A DNA stretch of 64,000 nucleotides from Meandrina meandrites (GCA_963693305.1 OY855913.1:11810201-11874200), one strand, 5' to 3'; positions 45,040 through 58,900 are shown, numbered from the stretch's first letter. The notes: generated by a model not told the origin, from the sequence alone. A program made the numbers and translations.

Positions 45040-46916
45040 ATTTTGATTTGTGATTAGTTGGCATTTGGTCCAAACGTATTGCCTTGTGCTTCTAATAATA
45101 TTTTCCTGCTACCAAGGCTTTTTTCCTTTGGCTGACTTCAGCTCAGCGAATACATCAAAGGAAAAGAAGCCTCTGCTAGCAGGGAAATAATGTATGAATA
45201 CATAAATGAAAACAAAACTGAAAAACAATTTGTTGTTTGTAATACATTTAATAAACATTGTAAAATCTTGAAGAATAAATTAATTGTTACATGTAATATA
45301 TATATATTACCTGAAGAAAGATTAAAACAATCTGTATTTTGTTGCTTTAGTTGATCTGTACTAATCGTAACGTATAAGGTCTATAATGAACAATACACTC
45401 AACCAAAGGGTTTACTATGGGATATGTTGTTAATCGAAAAAAAAAGGTTCTGGAACGAGAACAAAAACTTATATTATAACTCGGTACATAGTGTATGCAC
45501 CAGATACGGTAACATCACAGATACACATTGTATCATAAATCAGGTTAGACTCGAGGATGAGCAGCAGTAAGGTCGTCGGGTTATTTTGAAATCCAGTATC
45601 ACTTGTTCGTAGTCTATTTCTTTTTTTAATTCCACTGTTCTAGCTATTACATTTATCTTGAACAGAACTATGACGGATTAAGACGGAATCCACCAGGAAG
45701 TCGAGTAATATTTACGTTGGACAAAAATCGAGTACCAGAATAATTTAAATCCTATTGCGTTATTTTCTACCTAAATAAAAGGTAAAGATGTAAATAATTA
45801 TCATTGATAACACCAACAACAATTTCTTATCAGAGTCTTAGAAAATGAATTTCAAAGTTCACAAGCTATAGGGAAATTCTCACGTGCAGCCATTTTGTAA
45901 AATCGTCTTTAAACGATTCATTGGAATTCAGTGAAATTTCAAAATTTGTTTTCGGGGTTTGGTGTTGTTAGAAAAGATTTCTTTTGATAAGATATTTGAA
46001 GCAGTAACACAAAAGTTTGCAATAAGGTGTAAATAATTTTGGTACAATTTCTTATCAGTGCCTGAGAAAATGAAATTTAATGTTCACAAGCTATTGGCAA
46101 AAGCTCGCGTCTTTTAAGCGATTTAGTGGAATTCAGCGGAACTTCGAGATTGGTTTTCGATGTTTGGTGTTGTTAGAAAAGATTTCTTTTGATAAGATAT
46201 TTGAAGCAGTAACACAAAAGCTTGCAATAAGGTGTAAATAATTTTGGTACATAATTTTGTCCAACAACTACTCGAAGTCCTGGCGGATTCCGTCTTAAAC
46301 ACTGACACACAATCCTTAGCTTTCTTGTTAAATTCTGTGTATACCTCAGTACATTAAATATGGAAATCCAGTCGATATTTTACATAAATAGCTGTTTAAA
46401 AAAAGTACTACCACGAAAACTATATTTTCTTGTCTGTGAACCCGTGGTTTTAAATGACGCGCACGACTTTTTTTTTGATTGGCCAAATGTTTACGTGACG
46501 CATAATGTCCGCGCGTGAAACACACGTACAGACATCAGTCAGGAGGGGGAGGGGCAAGTGCCATTCTCGATCTTCGTTGACACACCGACCATCATGGTGC
46601 GCGCAATTACTAGTTAGTTACTTAGAAACAACTTTGAGACGAACACTACGTGCTTATTCGGTGTCGGACACCAGAATTCACCATCGAGTAGGACTTGTCC
46701 CCCCCCCCCCCCCCCCCCTGACTGTTCTAGTCTACCCACTTAATTTTCATTTTTCGTTATTGGTCACAGTTATAATGTGGCACCAGACTTACAAGTAGAT
46801 AAAGGCAATATTATACTTGCTAGTCTAAACAAACCTTTAGAGCTGCCCGTGTTACAACCTCGGGGATAACATTTACAGTAATGTGATTGAACGAATAATT
46901 ATAACAGTGTATGTGT
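45040..46916. other. Intergenic stretch between convergent FKBP6 and TRMT2A
   Basis: It contains the TTAA-flanked element at 45682-46294 and a 20-nt poly-C run (46699-46718). An ORF at 46505-46798 (+) runs through the C tract as poly-Pro and has no known domain. No clear polyadenylation hexamer for TRMT2A on the minus strand was found near its stop. Confidence 0.4.
45682..46294. mobile_element. TTAA-flanked non-autonomous element (613 bp) with internal duplication
   Basis: TTAA at 45678-45681 and 46295-46298 flanks inverted ends GACGGAATCCACCAGGAAGT and (reverse) GACGGAATCCGCCAGGACTT, continuing through a TCGAGTA and TTGGACAAAA segment. The interior has two direct copies of about 210 bp (~45825-46040 and ~46045-46250) sharing GGTGTTGTTAGAAAAGATTT, CTTTTGATAAGATATTTGAA and GCAGTAACACAAAAG. 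No ORF. Confidence 0.8.
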
Positions 46917-49900
46917 TCAGTAGTACCACTTGTAAAACTTGGCTGCGTCCACTGAAGTCATGTCTCTTTCAAACAGTAACAGTAATTCACAGTGTTTGGT
47001 GTGAGGGAACAGATCCACTGGTACCGCCTTTACCAGACGGAATGGAGCTGTTTTGATTCTCTTTGAGGTTGGCCTGCACAAACTGAAAGACAAAAACTTC
47101 ATTAGAAAGGAGGAAAATATTAGGGTTGAGAATAACTCGCGTAAATGACGCTTGGTGGTGAATTTTTTATGAATTCCGATGTGATCGAGGCAACGAGGGC
47201 CAGGAAAACAAAAGATAAGGTATTTTTTGCCATTTTGGAAAAAGGTGTATATATACAAGGGCTAGATAGTAGACTTTCCCTTGAACTTCGAATGTTGATA
47301 GCAGTATATCTTACTCAAGAAAATTGACAAAGGCAGCACTCGGGTTACACGATACATAGATCAGTTTGTCCATTCGACGACTCTTCCTGATGGCATGGAG
47401 AACTGATTGATCTGTAAAAACGAAAAACAAACATCCAAATTATGGCTTGATAACAGTTATAACACGTAACCACACCATCATTCGACAGTAAGACACTGCC
47501 TCTCTGGAACCTCTATTTTCATTCGTCTGCTGTAAACACTACCTCTATTGTTATCCAGGGCTAGGGGCATTGTTATGATCTGTTATCTATTGTTTTAAGA
47601 ACCAATGAAGTAACTCGTTCCGAGAGGTAGTGGGCGACCCTCATTCGACATAACCTGTACACTAATCTGCTTCAATCATTATGTCCTGAGGGAACTGTCG
47701 TTTCTCGGCCAGTGAATGACAACTTGGAAAAACTGCCAAGTACTGGATTACAAAACTTTGTTGCCAAGAGTGAAAGTAATTTGGACTTGATATGCTTGTT
47801 TACTTACGCAGTCCTGCGCGAGGGGGGTCCATAATGCCGATAATTTTTGTTTTTCGTGGCATGTTCTTGAACACATCAACAATGATATCTTCTGCTTTAC
47901 CGCAAACAAACTGGGCGTTTGTAACTCCTGCAATGCAAGACAAAAAAGTAATCACTATTTAACCAATAAAACAGTGATAAGAAATTAGGAATATTTTTTA
48001 ACTCACCGTTAAGCTGTGCATTTGCCTTAGCGTCCTCCACGGCGTTTTCAATGATTTCAACACCAATTACACGTTTGACGCTCTGTGAAAAGGAACATGA
48101 TATCTCATCAAATTGACCTGCGTGCAGCTGTCTCCTACTTGCTGAACCACGCGGCATAACATAACAATCTATCATACTAATTATGGTTTACAGTAAAATT
48201 CCCGGCGGTAGTAAGCAGTAAGCTGTGAACTTATTACGCGAGGGAAGAAGGAAAGGATGTGGCTTCAAAAGGAACATGCATACAAGAATACAACATAGCA
48301 AGACTTAAAACAACACAAATTGTTGGCCATTTTGGGTAGGGAGCTCAAAGAAGAACAGTGAGCGAAGAACAGTGAGCGAAGATAGAAAATTCCTTTATAA
48401 TTTATTTTTCCGAACCTGTATAATGATTTAGTGCCTACATTACTAGGGCTCTAGTAATCAGTTAAAGTGTGAGTTAAACTAGCGCTAAACTATACCTGGG
48501 CCAGGCAGAGACCAAGAGCTCCAGTACCACAACATATGTCTGGGAACAGAAACACGTTAAGATCATTACACAGCTCAACCTTTCCGGCAACCCACACAAC
48601 GGAAAGTTCGAAGTGATCTCGTGCATTTTGGTTTAATGTAAAACCATATTTAAATCATTTCACCCAGCAATGAGATATTTAGCTTGTTATACAGTATGCC
48701 AGTATGCCAAGTGAAGGCTAAAGTACCGTACTCCCCCGTGCCCCTCCCCCCCCCCCCCCCCCCCCTTTCCATACCGCCGAAATACAATCCCTGTCTGTGT
48801 AAAAAAAAGTCTGCATACGAGCCTAGGGGCCCATCAGGCCGGAGCTTATCCCGGTTTCCGTAGCATGAAGCGACTAGGAGTATTGCTACTTCCCCCCTGG
48901 ATGGGATGCAGTCCATCGCAGGGTTACCCCCAGCAGTAAGTTCGCCGGTACCCATTTATACACCTGGGTGGAGAGAGGCACTATGAGAGTAAAGCATCTT
49001 GCCCAAGAACACAACGCAGTGCCCCGGCCAGGGCTCGAACTCGGACCGCCCGATCCGGACGGTGTGCAGGCTGACACAAAATGATACAAAATCACGGAAT
49101 GAATAAAGAGCCTGCCGGAGGTTTGAGAGAACAAAGGAACATAATTATTTCAAAGGAGCAAGGCAAGAAATATCTTTTGGATTATTTCAAGGGCTGTCTC
49201 TCCTATTAACAGGCACCTCAACGAGAAATGTTAGGAAACAATTGAATTAATTTAAGGGATCATGGGAACATGCAACGCCCTGGCAGGCTGTCATGAATAC
49301 GAGCTACAAATACTATCACAGTACATACCCAGCACAACTGTCTCATCTAGATGGTCTCCACACCACTCTTTTAGTAAATCAAACAGCTTTTCAGTTGCCT
49401 TGGTGTTGACTAGAAAAAACAAACAAACAAGCACAGCTAACAGCTGAAACAACAAGCCACGCTATCCAATGGAAAGGAAGTTTTCTGACCGGGCCCAGCT
49501 GTTCAAAAGGGTGATATTGCTATCTACTGAATAAACACCATCAAGTGGATAATAATCTATCTCGAGGATAGCATTTTTCACCTTATAAACAACCAGGCCT
49601 GGTGGATAACACAGTAACTACTATCTACTAATTTGTGCCATTGAAATATCATCGTCATCATCATCATCATCATCGTTGTTGTTGCTGTTATAAATAACTT
49701 GGATGTGATCGATAGAAATTGGTTACAAAATTCATAGAACAAACCCATACCTTGATATTCCTAAACTAATTACTAATTCATCAAGTTAAAACAAAGAAAA
49801 TCAGAACTGTAAAGGAGGTTTGGACACCAGGTCTTAATTAGCATAGATTTTAATGATTTTATTTCTTCATTTACTCCTTCGTTTTTGCCTTGATTGAGAA

Positions 49901-52900
49901 GATATATCAAACACTCGAGACAGTGTTTCGTCAGCCATCCAAACACCTCAAATTTCGTCAAAAATAGTTTGCTGTGCATCATATTTTCAACTCTTTTCTC
50001 GGTGTTTGGATATCCTGATGAAACACTGTCTCTCGAGCTTGATATATTACATCAAAACTGTAAACATGGATCACACGCCAAATTCAACAATATATTACCT
50101 TTAATGCACTATAAGACTTAGTGATTAGGTAAATAAACTTCCTGCTATTTAGCAATTAGATTATGAGGTCGAGATTTCTATCAGGTGACAGTTGATGAGG
50201 CAGAAGGCTGAATCAACTATTACCTCAGAAATTGAGAGCAAATTCTGTAGACGACCTCCAGCCACTACACACTAATCAATAGCTTGGCCAACCAGATTGC
50301 AGCATTGCATTAGTATACTTAGAATTGTACTAAATGGTGTTATTATACAGTCAGGAAATAATCAGTGTTAGGTCAGATGAAGCTACAAGTTACCTACCTT
50401 GGAAGAACGAGTCGGGAGATATTCTGAACCTCAGGCCACACAGTTCTTCATAAATGTGCTAAAATTCACAAATTGATTAACTAAATGACAGAGCACTCAG
50501 GAATGATTCATAACTTGTAAGGACAGAAAAAACTAACATCTTAAAAAAATTGAAATACTTGTCACCAAGACTATCAGGAAAGTTTACAGAGCCAAAGTGA
50601 TCTGAACAGAGTTTGCACACAACACCTAAACTCACCTCCTCTCCCATGATATGGACAAATGGAGCTTCTGCATTCCCTCCAACAGCCCTGCAAATATTAT
50701 AATACAGTGTTCACCAACAGATTTCCAAGAAGATACTGATATATGAAATTGAATCACATATGAAAATGTGCTGCTACAGACCATACTTCTAGTACATTTG
50801 AATGATGATAGTCTCTTCTCTCCCAAGGATGATCAAGAGGGTGTTTCAGTTTTTTGTTGTTTTTAGCTGCTTAGAGCCCAATAAGAAAGGAGACATTGCA
50901 GAACTGTTACCAGATGGATCATCATTTAAAACGTTTAGGCTACAGTTTTTGAGGTTGCATCCATGGCAGCTCCTTTAACCAGTTTTGTTGGTTAAAGCGC
51001 TTGTAACCGGAGTTGTAAATCCACTGTTAATCCAAGTTTTGATTTGTTTATTCTACTTATCGCAGCAACATTCTTTATCAAATACTTTGATAGCAGGGCA
51101 CAGGAGATGTCTTAGTCTAATTGTTTTCCAATTCAACACATCGCCTTGGCATTATCTGAAAAATTTGAAAGGGAATATTTTCTTTCTCGCAAGAAACTAT
51201 CTTACCTTGTGTGGTTTATTTGCAAGTAAAGGGATGTGAGCGTAACATCTTTGCCTTCTCCAGTTTTGAAATACTCACTGATGCGATTTTTCTCTGCTTC
51301 AATTTCTTCCTAAAATAACAAAAATCTTCCAAGTTACAGAAGCATGACTTCAATCAATGTACTTACATAATGTAGCTCTCCAAAGCAGAGGCAGACTTTT
51401 TGTATCCTCAGATGTCCCTCAAAGGTAATATAGTGTGTAAGATGGTGTATCAAACACTCATAAGAGAGCTCCCATAAAAAAAATCTGGGGCAGATTGATA
51501 TTTTAATTCTTGCCTTCAAGTAATCAAAGTTCTGTGTTTGACATACATTACACTATTTATTTATTTATTTATTTCAAACCATTTTGTCATTTTAAAGTAC
51601 TTTTATGACATTACCTTGGTCATTTTTTGTGGACTAAACTGCAGGACTGCCATGGTGTCACCATACATGGAGCTCCGAACTGTAAGCGTCTGCCAATAGC
51701 TAGCAATCAGAGAGTAAAGAAAACGGCAAGTTAAGGTACTGTGCTAGATAACAAGGAGTTGCACCTATAACCAACTGTTTACAGCAAGGGTGTGTAAGGG
51801 AATTAGATACCTGCCCATCTATCTGTAAACAGAAAAAAAACATCTGGTTATAAGCCCACCTCAGCTGGATGACAGTACTGAACAGGGCTTAATATTGCTT
51901 TATTATGACCCTTTTACCCATGGTATGATATGAAAAATAACCATTTTATTAGACACGTAGGTGTGTAGCAACTGCTGTGATAATTTTACAATATGCTGTA
52001 TTTTGACAAACCCATCCCATAGAGCAAATCTAAATACAAACAATAAGATTTATTATCTAGATTTATTATTGAACTGAAAATGTGAAAAAAGAATTTATAG
52101 AACATGCTGATGTTTCCATGGCAACTAAATAACTAACTCAACACAAATGCTAACTTTACAGTATTGTGAAAGTGAAAGTGAAGTCTTTATTTAAGGAGAG
52201 TAGCACATTAAAGTGAGAAATTTTCTGTTAAAATGCAGGATATTCATAATCGTTTCACATGCTATGTGTAGTTAACTTCATTGACTGGAGTTTGATAAGT
52301 GTACATTATAGTATAATTAGTTATATTTAACAATAAATTATTCCACGGGCACGAGTTGGATACGAGATGGTAGATAGCCAATGAGGCACATAGCGTCGAG
52401 TTGGCTAAAACAATCTCATATCCAACAAGCATGAGTGGAATAATGATATTGTTTTATTAAAAAACCCCAAAAGAATTGCAATATTTGAGTTCCCCAGCTG
52501 TTTTCCTTGACACGTATCGGAGTTGCAATATACCATAGCTAGTTTTTAATAAAATTACTTAGATAGCATGTAACAGCATACCCTGTGTGGAAACAAAGAT
52601 CATACACTGGTAATGGAGACTGTCTCACGTAAGTCTGGAAAGCCTGCAAGAAATTCACATCACATTAAAAAAGCTCATTACCACCCAATGTTGCTTGTAA
52701 ATAAAACAACTGAAGATCAAGTTTAAATGTATGAAATACAGTACCTTGGCTATGGCCTTAGCCTTTTCTGAAATATGAATGCATTCAGATGGCTCTACAA
52801 CTCCACTGTAACCCTCTACAAACACAAATAAACAATAAAAGGTCTTTTATTAATTTACACATCAATGGAGGATCTACGCTATTCAGGATGACACACTGAT

Positions 52901-55900
52901 GACTTCTTGTTAGCTTGTTTAATTCTGTCTGTGCTGGCTTAATCCTATTCTGAGCAAAAATACAGTGTAGCTAGTGGTTAGTCATGACAGTCCCCTAAAT
53001 GACCATTTTCTTTGATCTCATCCTCAACATTTTCTACTGTCTCCTTGCCAAAAATATTTTGACAACAGCATACCAAATGTTCATCACTCCTGGAAATTGT
53101 TTCATAAGCATTAAGGTAATTCCACTGAATTGCATTGCGCATCCTTGCTGCACATAATATTTAATGTCATTTAGCAGAATATTATGGGATTTCCTTCAGG
53201 TTAAGCTCGGCTGAGAAATAAATGGTCATTTTCTTCAAAGCGAGCACAGTGACCCCCATTTTTTTTGACTACAATATATCATGATTTAAAGAAAGTTTAA
53301 AACTCTACTCTGAGATATTGTTATTTAAATGCTGTAAAAAACACATATTTAGGTAGTGCTGCTAACATGCACTACCTTAATAGCCATCCAGTTTGCACAA
53401 TAATGAGCAAGACCCCCATTTTTTATTGTATTTTTGTAATGCTCAGTACATAGTTATTAACTGGACCAAGTCTTAGAAAATTTTAAATACTCCTTCTTTT
53501 TCATTGGAATCACCTTTAATGACCAGCATAATGACCGCTAAGTGTCTCAAGCATTTTTTAAGGTCTTACCTTTATAGGAGCCAAGACGGAATCCAACAGT
53601 TTTGGCTGCACAAGATGAAGCATAGAGACAGTCAATATGTAAGAATTATATGTTCCTTGATCCTTTGCAGTATGTAATGCAAGGCGTCAACAAGTAAAAG
53701 GTAAAGCCTGTGTTCAAGCCTAGTGGCTCATACAGCTGGCCTAGCTCCAGTTTCTGAAGCATATATTTCTACTACGGTCCCTGGATAGGATGCTAGTCCA
53801 TTCTAGGGTAACCCTGCAACATTTCACTGGCTGGTACCCATTTATACACCTGGGTGGAGTGATGCACTGTGAGAGTACAGTGCCTAAGAACACAACACAA
53901 TAATGCCAGTAAGGACCTGGTCCACTTGATGCAATGTCAAGTGTGCTAGCCATTCGTCCATGTACCTTGCCATTAAAAAGAAGCAGATACTTCTTGACTG
54001 TTTTACTTGGTTGGTTGACTGACTGACTGACTGACTGACTGACTGACTGACTGACTGACTGACTGACTGACTGACTGACTGACTGACTGACTGACTGACT
54101 GACTGACTGACTGACTGACTGACTGACTGAGTGACTGACTGACTGACTGACTGACTGACTGACTGATTGGCTGGCTAATGGCTGATGACAGGACCAGGAA
54201 ACTTATAACTGGCAGAAATTTCACCAGCAAACAAAGACTCGGGGAAATTTTGAAGGTGAACAGGCCCAAAAAGCTGCTTGGGATTGTTAATAAGCCAGCC
54301 TAGTTTTTTCTATTCTACATCCCTGGAAACTATGTTTTCCTGAAAGAAAAAACATAAAACATTATTCACACAACACTGTTCATTGACTGCATTGAGTTTG
54401 ATTAAACTGATAAGGATAATATCAGAGTAAAATGTTGCATGCAAACTGCCCTTGTCAGCCCATTTAGCTCCAAATGCACTGCTATTAGAATAATCTAGTC
54501 TAATACTAAATATTTCTTTTGAAGAATTTCTCAGTGCATTCGGCAATTGCAATAACCATATTATTGCCAAAATATTGCAAAATGCACCTGTTTGGCCTCA
54601 CATACATTAATTATCTAGTAGGTTTGTTTACAAATTCATTGCCACCAAAAAAGTGTAAGCAGTGTTGTGGGGATTTTGTTCTGGAGCTAAATTTGCTGAA
54701 TGAGCATGTCTTATAACTGTCCTACCTCCATCAGGGCCTTCAGCAATAGTGAACTCACACTTATTACGATACCCATCAAGAACAGGCTGAAATGTTTGAA
54801 AGGGAAAATTAATGGATGGGATGAGGTCTGACTTCATGTATCACATTGCCCATCACATTGCTACAACTGTACTGTTGGGACCCTACACCACAATATTTCA
54901 TGCCACTGTGAATTAGTGCCCATGTAATTTATTAGGCCCAGCAGACTTTCCTGTTGTGGTCATTCTACTATATTGACAATTCCTTTATAACCACTGAACA
55001 TCTGTCTTTGTTCAACATGCATCAATTCCGCTTCAGTTATTACTACAATCATCATCTTCCAAAAGCTTACAAAACATTAATTTTTACTCTTGAGGATATA
55101 AAAATAAACACTGTGATCGAAAAATAACTTCTGTCACATGACTAGGAAAACAACCATGCAGAGTTAAGTCCTGTTATAAAACCTCAGACTCACTGAGTAT
55201 GAAAAAGCAACAAAATTGAAGTTAAAATATATAACCTGACTGAAACAAGAACCTAACAAGTGCAAGTTATGGAACAAGGAATGTTAATAATTACTCACTG
55301 ATTCTACACAGTCTAGCAGCTCACAACAAATTCCATTCCTCTTGGCACTGCAAAAGAATTTTAAATTATTTAATAAACAGCCAAATAATTGCAATTTATT
55401 AATGATATTACACTAATCACATGGGGTGCTATTATTTTAATTGTTACACTACAGGGCTGTAGCTACTAACATGAGAACTGAGGCACTTGTCTTGGTTAAA
55501 ATCTTGAATTCATTTAATTTTTCATGTTTCTGCAAGAGGCTATGCATGAGTAAGTAAATATGAAGAACTGTTTCATTTTCTGATATTTGCCTAAAAATGG
55601 CATTTCCGAGTCTCTACATTTCAAAATTTGACTCCAGTGCTTGGAGTCCTTGGTTATCACAAAAGTCTGTCTACAGGCCTGGAGTATGAGCAAGAGTTTT
55701 CTGTTTAACAATTAGACTACTTGCACTCTTTGCAGTCGCAGCCAAGTTGACTATCGCTCATAGACAACGAGGGTGAGTAGTCTAATTGTTTTAGTAGAAA
55801 CTCTAAAGAATTGCAAGGTTAAACTTACAATTTTATGCACTTTTAAGCCAAACATCAAGAAAAATTGCAAATGTGTTCTATCAGCGAGTAGAAAACAGCA

Positions 55901-58900
55901 GGAGAACCAATCAGATGCCAACAGATCACAGATAAATTTGCAAGTAAGAGCAAGTATGGTAGTCAAGGAGGCGAGTTGACGATGATCACTCGCGAAACAA
56001 GGGTAAGTTATCTAATTTGTTTAGTATGCACTCTAAAGGATTGAAGTCCAAAACCTACAATTTTATGCATTTTAAGGTAAGGATCACAAATAATTTTCCC
56101 TTTTAAGTGCGACAATTGTATAATTGTGTTCTAACAGTGAATAGAAAATGGTGAAACAACCAATCAGATTCACAGATTTGCAATAGAACATACTGGGTGG
56201 GCTTAACTTTTGGTTTTGTTTCCTCACAAAAGAAACGGTATTGTTTTGGATTCAATGTGAACTATTTACATGGTGGGGGTTACTTTCCAATCAGAACACT
56301 CATAAGGACAAGGACAAACAATCTCATAAAAACACATTCTTCAAATATCAGAAAGATAATCATCAGCAAAACCAAACATTTTTGAGATTCATTATAAATA
56401 GAAATATATAAAGTGAGCTCTTTCCATGTTTAATTGTTAACATTCTAGCTATATAATTTCTGAGAAACAAGAAAACTCCCACAAATGAGAACACTTGCAA
56501 GCCCAAACAAAGACACGATGCCTTCGCGTGTGTCGTGTTTGCTGGCGAAAAAGGGCAAGAGAAGGGCAAGATAGGAAGTTTCTTGTCATTCTCATCCCTC
56601 CGCAATCTGGAAACGAGACACAAAAATTTTGTTTTGAAATAGCTCCTTGTTGGATATAACCTTGAATAGAATTTGGATCTTGCATTAACAGGATGGAAAG
56701 ATTTTTGGCATATGAGGGAGGGGGGGGGGGGGGGGGGGGGTTAGTGCATTAAAAATGTGCATTTCACTGTTAAATATCAGGTGATTTATAAATGCTGTAC
56801 ATAGTTGGCAAGTACTGAAATAAAGTAATATTATAGAATGGAAGTGGAATCTAATACATGTAATAATAATAATACAACATATTGATATAGCACTAGTATT
56901 CTAGCATTCAAAGCTGCTTACAGGAAAACTAAATTATGGAATTATTAACAATGGTAGACCTAAAAATATATATTAAGCAATGCATTGACTTCATGCCACC
57001 AACCTTTCTTGTTCAACCCAGTTGTTCTGTGAAATGAAAATTACTGATTAGTAAAGGTAACGAATCTGATCCAACCAACGCGTCGGCCAACGTGTCGGCC
57101 GACGCATTGGCCGACACACTACCGACACACCACCGACGCGTCGGCCGACACATTACCAACGCGTCGGCCGACACATTACCGACGCGTCGGCCGACACACT
57201 ACCGACGCGTCGGCCAACACACTACCGACGCGTCGGCCGACACACTACAGAGGGGGACATGGGGGACATGGGAGTCAAGGAATAGGATAAATAATTATTG
57301 ATTGTTGATCATTAACTTTCTTTTATTTGGTGGCTCCTAAAGGAGCTGTTTTTGTGTTTGTTTTTAGACAGCCCTTTGCAATAAAAGGTGTCTTCCACGG
57401 CCAGCGGCAACAGCGTCTTGTTCACTCGAAGGCGTTTGACAATAGGCAGCAGGCCACCTAGCTGCTTTCTGCACTCGTACTCGATGGTCTTCACGGACAG
57501 TTTGGGATCGCCCAGCCTCTCAAGCGTGCTCTCGTAGGTGACGTTGTTTGCGATCTTTAGTTCAGCAATTCCAAGGAAATCGCGAATGGTACTTCGGGCA
57601 GTACCGGCCAGCCTGTACGCGTTGTTTAAGCTGCACTTCTTCTCTCTGATGACGGACAGCACAGCTTGATAACGCCTGTGGATTTCCTCAAGGTCGTTTC
57701 TGTCTACTTTGGCGACTGCCTGCTGGTTGGTTGGCGGCTCTGGCTGGTCCTGTAACTCTCGCAGCTGTGCTTGCAATCCCTCGATCTGCTCATCTTTCTC
57801 TCGCATTTTCCGCCTGTAGTTGGCGAGGCGTTGTTCGGTCTCGCGAACGAACCCGGCCATTTCCTCTGCGTCTTTCTGCGCCTGCTGAAGCTGCTCATCC
57901 TTCTCCTTGTTGCTCTCTTCCAGGGCATCGAACGCGGCCTTCAGATCTTGGTAGGCCTTCCCAAGACGCTGGTTTTTCTGCTGTAATTGCTTACAGACAG
58001 ACTTGTAGTCCGCAACCGGGGTTGATGCGTTCTGTGGCGGCTGCGATGGTGGTGGTGTGGTGCTGGCTGCGGACTGCTGTGGCTCCTGTGTCGGTTTAGC
58101 TGGCGCACGCTCCTTTCTCTTTGTTGTTTTACGTTTTTTCGGTTGCGGTTGTTGACAGTCGCAGCGGCGATTGTCGCCATTGCACAAGCCGCAAATAACT
58201 AGACAGTGGATTCTAGTATGGCCGGATTCGCCGCAAACAGTACATTTAGTAACACGCTGGGACATTTTAACGATTGAATGATTGATGAAGCTCTGAGTAC
58301 GTGGCTTCATCTAATGTTTCTGTGGGCTATTAAGGTATCTGGAAGTAACATCGCCAGGCTGACTAGCCTTTCAAAGCCCACTGTGATCCGGGCACTGAGC
58401 GATATAAGAACGGTATGCTCGACCAAGATTCTGAACGCTGACATGAAGATCGGAGGCGTAGGAAAAACAGTGGAGATCGACGAGTCAAAGTTTGGAGCCA
58501 AGCGAAAGTACCAGCGAGGCAGAGTCTCAGAAGGTCCGTGGGTTTTCGGAGCCGTGGAGCGAGGATCACAAAAAGCGCTACTATTCCGTGTTCCCGACCG
58601 TACCAGAGACACACTTGTCCACCGCCTGATCACCACACATATTCAACCTGGAACCGTGATCTACTCTGACCAGTTTAGTCCGTACATCCTACTTAACCAG
58701 CTCGGATACATTCACCTATCGGTGAATCATTTGAAGAACTTCGTTGATCCTGACAGCGGCGCACACACAAACACCATCGAAGGCTTGTGGGCTTTAGTGA
58801 AGAAAAAGCTTAAGTCCATGTCAGGAACCCTCTATGAGCATCTACCGAGCTACTTCGACGAATTCATGTGGTTCCGGAACTTCGGGGGTGACGCACCATT

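Noticed and set aside
50632..50826. 64-codon minus-strand ORF over a TRMT2A exon
   Set aside because: It reads the exon in the wrong frame and continues through its splice sites.
51615..51689. Shorter TRMT2A exon using an acceptor at 51690
   Set aside because: It breaks the reading frame with the upstream exon. The acceptor at 51700 keeps frame and adds YWQT, which fits the family.
54003..54269. 88-codon Ser-Gln-Ser-Val-rich ORF
   Set aside because: It is a translation of the (GACT)n microsatellite.
57092..57301. 69-codon repetitive ORF
   Set aside because: It reads through the subterminal repeat array of the Merlin-type element.
57731..58099. ORFs overlapping the coiled-coil gene on the opposite strand
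   Set aside because: They are shadow frames of the GC-rich coding sequence on the minus strand.
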